Shown here: positions 23,769-31,519 of the stretch, piece after piece
Numbering within the stretch: position 1 is the first letter of the stretch
Layout: every line of letters starts with the position of its first letter
DNA from: Moorena sp. SIO3I8
GTDB lineage: Bacteria; Cyanobacteriota; Cyanobacteriia; Cyanobacteriales; Coleofasciculaceae
NCBI RefSeq assembly: GCF_010692325.1
Contig: NZ_JAAHHW010000077.1
Location: 1-33,309 of the forward strand
Direction of reading: 5' to 3'
DNA: 33,309 bases
Translations under genes and position numbers: made by a program
The notes under the pieces: model-generated
What the model saw: the letters and a program-made list of their open reading frames with translations, nothing else
What the model was told of the DNA's origin: nothing
The model's database searches: none

Positions 23769-25112
23769 TTAACTAGGATGGTTGGTGAGGACAGAAACAC
23801 CCTTTTGATGGAGTAGATAGATGATAAGTATCACATAGATAAGAGCCATAACAGGCCAACTCATAGCAATACCAATCAATCCCCAAACTTGCCAAAATAA
23901 CCAACTCAGAGCAACCCCTACAAATGCCATAGTCACCATACTCCAGACAACCAAACCATAAGCTCTCTGAGCATACAAGCCAGCTTCAAGCACGGGGATT
24001 AGAGAAATAAATGCCAACGACAGCCCTAACCACAAGAACACTTGAGACGTCTGCTCAATAGAGGTAGCTTCAAAAGAACCATGTCCGTATAGCAAACGAA
24101 TGATTTCCCCATGGGATACCACAATGAAAAGTACTGCAGGTAAGCTTACTAATAGGGTTTTAGTCAGGTTTTTGCGCAAAGCCGATCCCAACCGGGATTT
24201 ATGCCCAGCTAAGTCATGCTCTGTCATGGCAGGCAAGCTGGTGGTAGCAATACTGACACCAATAATCGTTTGAGCAGCGGAGACGATCCGAATCGCAAAG
24301 TAGAATGTGGACACCCCACCAACTGCTACTAAGGAAGGCAGCATCTGGCTCTTGACTAGATTAGATGCGAGCTTAATAACAAAACCGATAGTGGGTAAAG
24401 AACCTGCTTGCCACAGACGCAGGAGGTCATCTTTGCCAGCCCAGGCCAACCATTGATGCTGGTGTCCCGCTTTAAAAGCATCTAGAAATACCAGCACAAA
24501 GAATCCACCAAATCCCAAGGTATAAGCGTACGCTATCCACAGAGCAATACTAGACTGATGCCATGCCAACCCAATGGCAGCCACTACGAAACCTGGTGCG
24601 ATCGCATTCCGCAGAGCTACCGCACTAAAGCGCCTTTGGCTGTTGAGGATTACACTAAAGACCGCAATCCCAGGAGCAAACAAAACCATTGGCGCACAGA
24701 CCCGAAATAAAAACGTTGCTTGTGCTCTACCCTCTGGGGAAAATCCTGGGGCTAACCCAGTTATAATCAATGGCGCTAGAATTTCCAACAGAATAGTTAG
24801 ACTAACACCGAGTACTAAAGCTAAGTTGACAATGCCACTGACCAAGCGATGATATTCCCTGAGACTCAGAGCATCTCGGCGCTCCATGAACATTGGAACC
24901 AAGCTTTGTCTGGTTCCCTCCCGGCTCACGGTATCAATTAGTCGTGGTAAGCTCAGGGCAACAATCAAGGCATCTGTGGTTTGACTAGTCCCCAGTTTCG
25001 CCGCCATCAAAATGTCTGCAACCCACGCCAGTAGCATACCCAAGAAGGTCAGAGACATCACTCGCAGCGTGGGAGATTTCCAGCCTTTGATTATACGGTT
25101 GGATAGGTTCAT
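23769..25112 (-). CDS. MurJ/MviN-family flippase, Wzx-like
   Basis: A polytopic membrane protein of 447 aa with about 12 hydrophobic spans, of the MOP-superfamily MurJ/MviN group. Diagnostic stretches are TDALIVALSLPRLI (46-59), LVPMFMERRDAL (71-82) and LAPGFSPEGR (119-128), the FxPxF/APGF motifs of MurJ homologues. It is shorter than canonical MurJ (about 510-530 aa), and its position between a sulfotransferase and a Wzz-type gene points to flipping of a lipid-linked polysaccharide unit across the inner membrane rather than lipid II. It lies in a tight pair with the sulfotransferase (18-base gap). The peptidoglycan role cannot be excluded from sequence alone. Confidence 0.85.
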   Translation of the reverse strand: MNLSNRIIKGWKSPTLRVMSLTFLGMLLAWVADILMAAKLGTSQTTDALIVALSLPRLIDTVSREGTRQSLVPMFMERRDALSLREYHRLVSGIVNLALVLGVSLTILLEILAPLIITGLAPGFSPEGRAQATFLFRVCAPMVLFAPGIAVFSVILNSQRRFSAVALRNAIAPGFVVAAIGLAWHQSSIALWIAYAYTLGFGGFFVLVFLDAFKAGHQHQWLAWAGKDDLLRLWQAGSLPTIGFVIKLASNLVKSQMLPSLVAVGGVSTFYFAIRIVSAAQTIIGVSIATTSLPAMTEHDLAGHKSRLGSALRKNLTKTLLVSLPAVLFIVVSHGEIIRLLYGHGSFEATSIEQTSQVFLWLGLSLAFISLIPVLEAGLYAQRAYGLVVWSMVTMAFVGVALSWLFWQVWGLIGIAMSWPVMALIYVILIIYLLHQKGVSVLTNHPS

Positions 25113-25249
25113 TGCTATTACTTACTGCATAGACCTGATTAAGGTAGCAGACTTGGAGTTTTTCCCTTTTGGTTGTCCGTGCTGGTAGTATCCAAAAATT
25201 ACGAAATTGTTGGTAGATCCAAATTGTTGGTGCTTTTGAATTTACTAGT

Positions 25250-26704
25250 TTAAGACTCGGGTTGAAGTACCGGAGTGGAATCTTTGGGAGCGTCTGTCTT
25301 AGAACTCGGTTTTTCCCAGGCCAGGATAACCAGCCCAGTTGTAATTAACAGGCAAAGCGCCACAGCCCCCAGCATCACCGTTTTTTTGGTATTACCAACA
25401 GGTTCTTTCGGTAAGTTCGGCTCTACTAACAATTGCAGGGTTGGATAAGCAGTAGCATGATCCGATTTATTCAAGTTTAATTGAGCCGACTTCGCCGTAA
25501 ATATAGCTTCAGAGATTTGCACCTCTCGCTCAAGCTCAGTCAGGGTTAACTGCTTCTCAATCAACGTCTGAAGTCTAGACTCTAGCTGAGCAATTTGTTC
25601 TGCCAAGGTGTTAACTTGACCGGTTAGTCCCTGTTGTTGAGCTCTCTGGTTAATTAACACTTGTGCCAGATTTGCTCGACCTGTCTGGGCATCTAAGCCT
25701 AAATTGAGATTATCCAAACGTTGAAGATCCATCCGCTTGCCCAATAGCTGTTGGCTACGAGCAAGTAATGCCTCAAGCGCCGCTTGCTTCTTAGCTTTGA
25801 GATTAATCACCTGAGGGCTATTTGGTGTCCATTGAGTATTGAGTATCGTTAGGTTAGCGCTGATATCGCTATAGTTTTGCCAAAGCTTTTTAAAGACTTC
25901 ATCATCCTGAAGCATCAGAGCATCGGCTGCTTGGTCAGTTGACAACCTTAGGTTAGCTTCTAGCTGCCTTAATCCAGAGGTAGCCGCTTGCTGCTGAGCC
26001 AATAAATTAGCACGCTCCACTCGCAAGCTCTCTACTTCTTCTGAAAGGTTCTTGATTTGTTCAGAAATTTTGAGCGGTGAATTCTTTTTGAATTGAGAAA
26101 GCTTTGTTTGGGCTTTTTTTAAGTTACTATTAGCAGAGTCTAACGCTAACAACGTCTTGTTATCCTGACGAGCTGATTCTTCTGCTCTCAAGTAATCAAT
26201 CCGCTTGACTAAGGCTTGATAAAAAGCCCGAGTATTTCGCTGAGCTTCCAGTTTGCTTTTGCCATCCACTTCAAATTCTATGATAGTGGTACCTCTATCC
26301 AAAGAAACCCTTGGCTTGGCAAACTCTTCAAAATCTTTGACTGAGGTATTAACAGCAGCAGCAGCTTCAGTTAATACGACGTCACTCATGGCGATATACT
26401 GGTAGTTTTCTCGTGGATCTACCTTTAAAAGATATCCGTAAGGAGACTTCTCACCTGGATTGGAGGAAGCTTGACCGACTCCAGGGAGTTGAACAGATCC
26501 TTGAGAACCCACACCAGGTATAATTGCTGCTGCCTTACTGGTGTAAGTTGGAGGGATTTGCTCGAGCACAAAAAAAGCTAAACCCAAAATAGCAGCATTA
26601 CTCAAAATCCCCAAACTTATGTAGGAAAACCATTTCAACCCATTGGGTCGAGAACGTTGGCGTGCTTTTGGTAAGGCTCGAATCGGAATTGAAGATTCTG
26701 TCAT
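25250..26704 (-). CDS. Polysaccharide co-polymerase / chain length determinant (Wzz/GNVR type) without kinase
   Basis: A 484-aa inner-membrane protein with the PCP layout: TM1 about 25-47, a large periplasmic region with Wzz-like beta/alpha core (50-175), a long coiled coil (about 190-410), a proline-containing PNLPKEPVGN stretch (429-438) and TM2 about 441-463. The C-terminal tail of ~20 residues has no Walker motif or tyrosine cluster, so this is not a BY-kinase fusion. Such proteins set polymer length and link to the export channel. The gene lies upstream of the flippase and sulfotransferase genes on the same strand, with a 137-bp gap. Confidence 0.88.
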   Translation of the reverse strand: MTESSIPIRALPKARQRSRPNGLKWFSYISLGILSNAAILGLAFFVLEQIPPTYTSKAAAIIPGVGSQGSVQLPGVGQASSNPGEKSPYGYLLKVDPRENYQYIAMSDVVLTEAAAAVNTSVKDFEEFAKPRVSLDRGTTIIEFEVDGKSKLEAQRNTRAFYQALVKRIDYLRAEESARQDNKTLLALDSANSNLKKAQTKLSQFKKNSPLKISEQIKNLSEEVESLRVERANLLAQQQAATSGLRQLEANLRLSTDQAADALMLQDDEVFKKLWQNYSDISANLTILNTQWTPNSPQVINLKAKKQAALEALLARSQQLLGKRMDLQRLDNLNLGLDAQTGRANLAQVLINQRAQQQGLTGQVNTLAEQIAQLESRLQTLIEKQLTLTELEREVQISEAIFTAKSAQLNLNKSDHATAYPTLQLLVEPNLPKEPVGNTKKTVMLGAVALCLLITTGLVILAWEKPSSKTDAPKDSTPVLQPES

Positions 26705-27040
26705 CGTCTGTGATCAGAATAGATGCAGTCCACAAATTTACATTCAGACTAAATTATGAATATTTTGTGATTGTAGTTCAGATACCGTGCTTTTAAACAA
26801 TTTTGACCAGTGGGATAAATCCTCTAGCTGCTATTATTATAGAACTAGATGACAGAATTAGATGACGCCCACAATAGTTTTTTTTTGCCCATTGAAATCA
26901 CACCCCCATAATACTACAGATGCAGATGGGGTTAGCCAAGACCAACTAACAACGGCCTAGCCTAATCGATCTTAAAATTCACTTGATCAATCAGTTCTGA
27001 TCCATGTTCAACCTACCCTACAAGGGAAGCCAAGGGTTAA
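26705..27040. other. AT-rich gap upstream of the Wzz-type gene
   Basis: No gene is supportable from 26705 to 27040. It should hold the promoter of the minus-strand polysaccharide genes, but no convincing -35/-10 pair is visible. A GAACTAGATGACAGAATTAGATGAC duplication (two GAxTTAGATGACxG-like units near 26842-26868) is the only repeat. Confidence 0.4.
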
Positions 27041-27103
27041 CAACCTTCAACCTTCAACCTTCAACCTTCAACCTTCAACCTTCAACCTTCAACCTTCAAC
27101 CTT
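27041..27103. repeat. 7-bp tandem array (CAACCTT), nine exact copies
   Basis: Nine perfect copies of CAACCTT, followed by a dispersed palindromic repeat (27101-27128) and degenerate CAACCTTCAA units that continue to the proC stop codon at 27149. Confidence 0.95.
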
Positions 27104-27128
27104 GGCCAAAAGGCCACGCAATCGCGTT
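27101..27128. repeat. Dispersed palindromic repeat copy
   Basis: CTTGGCCAAAAGGCCACGCA followed by ATCGCGTT. It is the inverse orientation of the GCGT-GGCC family found elsewhere in the window, inserted within the CAACCTT-type repeats. Confidence 0.6.
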
Positions 27129-27148
27129 CAACCTTCAACTTCCAATCT

Positions 27149-27973
27149 TCAACCTCCCAACTCCCGAGAACGCTGATAAGACCCTAAAACCGCCTCAATC
27201 AAAGCTGATCGAAAACCAGCCTTCTCCAACTTAGCGATCGCAGCAATTGTGGTTCCCCCAGGACTAGTCACCTTATCCTTCAATTGAGCTGGATGCATTT
27301 GAGTTTCTTGTAACAGCTGGGCTGTCCCCAATACTGTAGACAGGGCCAACTGTAATGCGATCGCTCTGGGTAATCCAGCTGCCACGCCCCCATCTGCTAG
27401 GGCTTCCACCAAAATCGCCACATAAGCTGGGCCTGACCCAGATAAACCGGTCACCGCATCCATCAGGTGTTCCGGAATCTCAACTACTTCACCAACAGCC
27501 CTAAAAATTGTCTTTGCTTGCTCCATTTGATCAGGCGATACCCATTTTCCGGCCGCTAGGGCTGTGATTCCTGCCCCAACTGTTGCAGGAGTATTAGGCA
27601 TTGCCCGGATCACTGGCTGGGAGGCAAAAGCGGTTTCCAGTCGTTCCAGAGGCACTCCAGCTATAATTGAAATCACCATTGGCAACGTTCCTAAGCTGTG
27701 ACCGTTGTCACCTCTACCCATTCCCAGTTCTGCCGCTACCGCTTCAAATACCTGAGGTTTAATTGCCAGTAACAAAACCTCTGATGCTGCCGCTGCCGCT
27801 TGGTTATTGGCAGTGACCCTTATGCCGTATTTTTGCGCCAAACCATCACGGCGCTGCTCCAGCAGCTCACTCACCAAGACCTGATCAGGGTGGTAAAGTT
27901 GTTGGGCAAGTAGACGGGATAGGAGGGCTTCTCCCATGACACCGCCACCAATTATGCCAAGTTTTATAGGCAA
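27149..27973 (-). CDS. proC: Pyrroline-5-carboxylate reductase
   Basis: Catalyses the final NAD(P)H-dependent step of proline synthesis, reducing 1-pyrroline-5-carboxylate in the cytoplasm. The 274-aa length is normal. The N-terminal Rossmann motif is G9-G-G-V-M-G14; AMPNTPA (124-130), GLSGSGPAYV (176-185) and DKVTSPGGTT (233-242) are the conserved P5CR signatures. It lies 68 bases downstream of sepF on the same strand, the sepF-proC order common in cyanobacteria. Its TGA stop falls inside a degenerate copy of the GGTTGAA repeat, so the last one or two residues may be repeat-derived. Confidence 0.97.
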   Translation of the reverse strand: MPIKLGIIGGGVMGEALLSRLLAQQLYHPDQVLVSELLEQRRDGLAQKYGIRVTANNQAAAAASEVLLLAIKPQVFEAVAAELGMGRGDNGHSLGTLPMVISIIAGVPLERLETAFASQPVIRAMPNTPATVGAGITALAAGKWVSPDQMEQAKTIFRAVGEVVEIPEHLMDAVTGLSGSGPAYVAILVEALADGGVAAGLPRAIALQLALSTVLGTAQLLQETQMHPAQLKDKVTSPGGTTIAAIAKLEKAGFRSALIEAVLGSYQRSRELGG

Positions 27974-28041
27974 CCCAACACCTCTCTTTTCAACTATTAA
28001 TGTTATTCATGAAACACTATACACTTGTCAAGTCCTGACGC

Positions 28042-28635
28042 TTACTGAGCCATCTGATCTGGCTCAGAACCCCAGGCTGGTGACGGAGCTGTCTGACGGG
28101 GATTAGGGACTTGGGGAGTAGGTATCTCATGAATCACACCAGACTGAGTACTTACCTGAACACAGCTTGGTGTGAACAAGAAAATACTTTCACCAATACG
28201 CTCTTGATGACCATCAATAGCGTAAGTCCCACCAGCCACAAAGTCCACCGCTCGTTGTGCTTGGTCTGGATCCATGATAGTCAGGTTTAAGACCACCGAC
28301 TTCCGTTCCCGCAGTGCCTGAATCACTTGGGGCATTTCTTCAAACGAACGAGGTTCAATCACTGCCACCTCTGAAATCCCATTGGCTGCTCCAGGCATGC
28401 CAATCACATTATTGATCGGAGATGGCCCTACGCCTGCTTCTGATACCGTTGTCCGCTCCCGAGAACGACGTCTTGTCGGACGTTCCTCCTCTGGTGGCGG
28501 TTGCACCGGTTGCTCTTGTGGGTAGGGAGTTGGGTAAGCATCCCCCTCCATATCTTCATATTCGTATTCGTATTCCACTGGCTCATTCAGACCGACGAAA
28601 TCGCGCAGTTTATTAAAAATACCGCTCATAGTCAA
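28042..28635 (-). CDS. sepF: Cell division protein SepF
   Basis: A membrane-associated FtsZ partner that organises the division ring (Cdv2/YlmF of cyanobacteria). The 197-aa protein starts with an amphipathic membrane-binding helix ([12 protein letters not shown], 5-16), continues with an acidic then proline/arginine-rich linker (about 19-75), and has the SepF core at about 88-163: [34 protein letters not shown] and the conserved glycines of [11 protein letters not shown] (132-142). A proline-rich tail (170-197) follows. Met3 is an alternative start. It precedes proC and lies downstream of pipX, with a 431-bp gap where pipY is often found. Confidence 0.95.
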   Translation of the reverse strand: MTMSGIFNKLRDFVGLNEPVEYEYEYEDMEGDAYPTPYPQEQPVQPPPEEERPTRRRSRERTTVSEAGVGPSPINNVIGMPGAANGISEVAVIEPRSFEEMPQVIQALRERKSVVLNLTIMDPDQAQRAVDFVAGGTYAIDGHQERIGESIFLFTPSCVQVSTQSGVIHEIPTPQVPNPRQTAPSPAWGSEPDQMAQ

Positions 28636-29066
28636 CTCTCCATCACAACTTTAGTGTAAGCTTCTGCAAAACCGATAATCGACCTTCTCTAGGGCAGCAG
28701 TCTTGAGTAGATGCTTAGACTAGAACGTAAACAGTCTAACTTACCCCATAAGCTTACTTAATAATTTTCACCCTTGAGAACACCACAAGGTTATCAATAT
28801 AGAATATATATCTGCCTTCTGCTTGGGGTGTAGTTGTGGAAACAAACACTTAGCAGAAGGTTATGCCATTATATATAAGAGGGCAATATTGATGATGGAT
28901 GTGGTTGGGTATATACTACCCCATTACTTGGCTCTAGCCATAACCTAATTTCAGAAAACCCTCACAATCATCGTTTATACCTACTTCTGGCGGTAATATC
29001 AGCCCATTCACCTTGTCCGGCTCCAAAGAGTCTCCCAATTAACCCGAACGGGTTTCCTAATGGAAC
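28636..29066. other. 431-bp gap between pipX and sepF with a structured inverted repeat
   Basis: No gene, and no trace of a pipY/yggS reading frame, is seen in this gap. It holds an extended inverted repeat: CCTTCTGC (28815-28822) pairs with GCAGAAGG (28853-28860), and inside it GTGT...ACAC and TTGT-GGAA-ACAA can also pair, giving a plus-strand GNRA tetraloop. It may be part of the sepF leader or of the pipX 3' end on the minus strand, or an independent element. Confidence 0.5.
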
Positions 29067-29336
29067 TTATTGGAAGGTTTGCTGATGGATAATCCGAAGC
29101 TGCTCATAGTCAGCCGATGAACCACTGCGCCTAAGTAAGCGAAGGCGATTTTCTACCAACAGCCGAGCCTCAGAACGACTGATTGGCTCAAAGGCAATAC
29201 CATTGGTGGTACTTTTCACCAAAAAGAAAAGTCTCTGGGCATAGATCGTAGTGAACAACTCTTGTTGTTCTTCAACAATGCAAACTCGAAACAGTAGACC
29301 AAAATTGGGGTGATGGAGGTAGTTTTCAGAACTCAT
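29067..29336 (-). CDS. pipX: PII-interacting protein PipX
   Basis: A small regulator that binds the nitrogen transcription factor NtcA as co-activator or PII (GlnB) as partner, according to 2-oxoglutarate and ATP/ADP. The start chosen (29334-29336) gives exactly 89 aa, the length of Synechococcus PipX, beginning MSSENYLHHPNFGLLF; the frame stays open ten codons further, which should be ignored. The N-terminal Tudor-like part shows ELFTTIYAQRLFFLV, and FEPISRSEARLLVENRLRLL begins the C-terminal helices. In most cyanobacteria pipY follows directly; here the next minus-strand gene is sepF after 431 bp. Confidence 0.93.
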   Translation of the reverse strand: MSSENYLHHPNFGLLFRVCIVEEQQELFTTIYAQRLFFLVKSTTNGIAFEPISRSEARLLVENRLRLLRRSGSSADYEQLRIIHQQTFQ

Positions 29337-29952
29337 CAAAATCCATACTAGGCGGTACTTGAGCACCGAACAGTCTGATTTGGGTCAAATAAGTCATTGC
29401 CATGACTTACTTTTCCTTAGTCAGGTTAGTGGTATTATGCCAGGGGTTTTGGTTAATTAGTTAATTCAGGTCACACTAGGAGTCACCAAGACCCTAACAA
29501 TTCCTAAAGACTTTAACCAAGTTATAGAGATAATAGCTTGATTAGTGGATTTGAGTTTGCCAGGGAGAACAATTAGGGGATTGGGTCATATTGTTTCTGA
29601 CACCATAAGATTTCTAAGATCATGGCAATCTGATCTAACTCACTAAGTCTACCCAAATCTTACATAAATACATCTCCCCTACCTTGGTTGAACTGCTCAA
29701 TACCGATACCAACAGATTTGAGATAGACTGAGGATTGATAAGAATCCCATAGGGAAAGAGGATGGGGAGGAAAAAAATACACTAATAGTTTTGGCAATAG
29801 TTTTGGCAATAGTTTTGGCGGTGACTTCGTGAAACTTTAATAAAGATTGCTCAGAAATCCACATGTTTCAAAAATTCTAGGTCGATAATGGTTCTATAAG
29901 CTAATGATTCCCCTAGTAATTAGCCAACAAACTATCCGGATTAACGAGTCTA
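29337..29952. other. 616-bp gap upstream of the mini-ORF
   Basis: No gene is supportable here. The region should hold the pipX promoter on the minus strand; I see no clear GTAN8TAC NtcA site. A short array of AGTTTTGGCAAT (about 2.8 copies, 29787-29820) is the only repeat. Confidence 0.4.
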
Positions 29953-30021
29953 ATGACTGAAAAATTGAATGAACAAGAGACAAAAACTATCAGTATAGAG
30001 GTGCATCCAGATAATAACTGA
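29953..30021 (+). CDS. Possible 22-aa mini-protein gene
   Basis: ATG at 29953 opens a 22-codon frame, MTEKLNEQETKTISIEVHPD then NN, hydrophilic and charged like a real peptide. Its TGA stop (30019-30021) overlaps the first bases of a stem-loop block that ends in a terminator-like hairpin. There is no Shine-Dalgarno and no family I recognise, so this may be chance. If transcribed, it is a short mini-gene upstream of the reductase. Confidence 0.25.
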   Translation: MTEKLNEQETKTISIEVHPDNN

Positions 30022-30103
30022 TTAGGCGTTTTCAGGATGTTATTGATTAAGGGTAAGCATTTTGCTAATAGCCTAATCTCGACCCTGCAATGTTTGTAGG
30101 GTC
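30020..30103 (+). ncRNA. Structured RNA element ending in a terminator-like hairpin
   Basis: GATTAGGC (30020-30027) pairs perfectly with GCCTAATC (30071-30078), enclosing further pairing (AGC-ATTTT-GCT). Immediately after it GACCCTGCAA (30081-30090) pairs with TTGTAGGGTC (30094-30103; one G-U), loop TGT, followed by ATTATTATG. This looks like the 3' end of a small transcript, alone or with the mini-ORF at 29953. No promoter was recognised. Confidence 0.45.
30081..30103 (+). terminator. Rho-independent-like terminator
   Basis: 10-bp stem with a 3-nt loop and an AT-rich ATTATTA tail, 194 bp upstream of the reductase start codon, so it would end a transcript coming from 29337-30080 rather than the reductase mRNA. 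Confidence 0.5.
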
Positions 30104-30296
30104 ATTATTATGAATTGATAGTGATTTTACAATTGTCCATGTTACTTTGTCTCAATTGCTGGGCATCAAGCGTGAGTAAGTCCTGGTAAATTGGTCACTC
30201 AATTTGGTCACTCAATTTGGATAGTAGGCTGACACACTGGGCTGTTAGTCTGTGAACTTCAATCGATAAATCTTTGAGGAGTAAAGTAGAAACATA

Positions 30297-31412
30297 ATGT
30301 TTGACTGCATAATCGTTGGTGCGGGACCGGCTGGTGGAACTGCTGCTTATCACCTGGCTAAAGCTGGAAAGTCTGTGGTGGTTCTAGAAAAAGAATCCTT
30401 ACCCCGGTACAAAGCTTGTAGTGGTGCGGTTTCCCCACAAGTGCAACAGTGGTTTGATTTCGACTTTACACCTGTCATATCTCTAAAAGCTGAGAGTGTA
30501 CGCTACACCTGGAAAATGGATGATCCAGTAGAGGTGAAACTGGACACTCAAGAACCGGTTTGGATGGTGCAACGAGATGTTTTCGATCACTATCTCATCC
30601 AACAAGCCCAAAAACAAGGTGCTGAAATTCGAGATAATACAGCAGTTACAGGGGTAGAGTTTAAGGGAGACCACTGGCAGGTCAACACTGTCAATGGGAC
30701 TGTGGAAGGTCGCTATGTGATTGCAGCTGACGGTGCTACTGGACCGATGGCAAAATGGTTGGGATTCAAAGAACGTAAGTCACGTTTAGCATTAGCCCTA
30801 GAAGTGCCAAAATCGGACACTAATAGTAAGGAGATCCATTTTGACTTTGGTCAGGTCAAAAATGGCTTTATCTGGAATATTCCTAAAGCCGAAGGCTACT
30901 CCATTGGTCTTGGCTCCTTACGGGGTGGTGACCTCAAAGACATCCAAAAGATAGTCAAAGGTTATGCGGAGAAATCCGGCTTAGACCTGAGTAGCTGTCA
31001 ACAGCACGAAGGTGCCATCTGTGTCTGGGAAGGTCAGGAGAAGCTCCATACACAAAATGCTGTATTAGCTGGGGAAGCTGCTTGTGTGGTGGATCCCATG
31101 ACTGCTGAGGGAATTCGACCCTCCATGTTTAGTGGGATGAAAGCAGCTGAGGCCATTCAACAAGCTTTGGCAGGTCAAGCTGATGCCTTAGAAAACTATA
31201 CCCAGGTGATGCAGGAAGAACGGGGAACTGATATGAGTTGGGCTGCTAAGCTCGCTGGTGCGTTCTACAGCTTTCCCGGAATTGGGTACAAAGTCGGCGT
31301 TAAAAAACCCGTTGCTACTCAAATCATGCTCAACATTCTGTGTGGGCAATTACGCTACTCCGAAGTAGTAAATCGTGCCATGAAGCGCTTGAACCCATTA
31401 AGCGGGGGATAA
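30297..31412 (+). CDS. Geranylgeranyl reductase family flavoprotein
   Basis: An FAD-dependent oxidoreductase of the GGR/ChlP superfamily, 371 aa. FAD-binding GAGPAG (8-13), E31 after strand 2, the family hallmark PRYKACSGAV (36-45), IAADGATG (142-149) and the second FAD motif AGEAACVVDPMTAEGIRPSM (258-277) are visible; the usual GDA is GEA here. True cyanobacterial ChlP, which reduces the geranylgeranyl chain for chlorophyll and tocopherol, is about 405 aa, so this is likely the shorter paralogue, acting on an isoprenoid or other unsaturated lipid. AGGAG lies 14 bases before the ATG, a little far. A 13-bp repeat TCACTCAATTTGG (about 30196-30221) lies upstream. Confidence 0.85.
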   Translation: MFDCIIVGAGPAGGTAAYHLAKAGKSVVVLEKESLPRYKACSGAVSPQVQQWFDFDFTPVISLKAESVRYTWKMDDPVEVKLDTQEPVWMVQRDVFDHYLIQQAQKQGAEIRDNTAVTGVEFKGDHWQVNTVNGTVEGRYVIAADGATGPMAKWLGFKERKSRLALALEVPKSDTNSKEIHFDFGQVKNGFIWNIPKAEGYSIGLGSLRGGDLKDIQKIVKGYAEKSGLDLSSCQQHEGAICVWEGQEKLHTQNAVLAGEAACVVDPMTAEGIRPSMFSGMKAAEAIQQALAGQADALENYTQVMQEERGTDMSWAAKLAGAFYSFPGIGYKVGVKKPVATQIMLNILCGQLRYSEVVNRAMKRLNPLSGG

Positions 31413-31467
31413 TGGTGATAGGATAATTAATCTTTTCTGGTATCTTATCACGTAAATAGTTGGGGTT

Positions 31468-31501
31468 GTTGAGGGTGGACGCTTGACTGTCAACCCTCAA
31501 C
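31468..31501. terminator. 9-bp inverted repeat between convergent genes
   Basis: GTTGAGGGT (31468-31476) and ACCCTCAAC (31493-31501) are exactly complementary, 16-nt loop. It lies between the 3' ends of the reductase (+) and the 254-aa membrane protein gene (-), where a shared terminator is expected. Confidence 0.5.
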
Positions 31502-31519
31502 CGTCAACAGATAATACCA

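Noticed and set aside
30297-31412. Assignment as ChlP proper
   Set aside because: The protein is about 35 residues shorter than cyanobacterial ChlP and differs in the FAD motif, so only the family is claimed.
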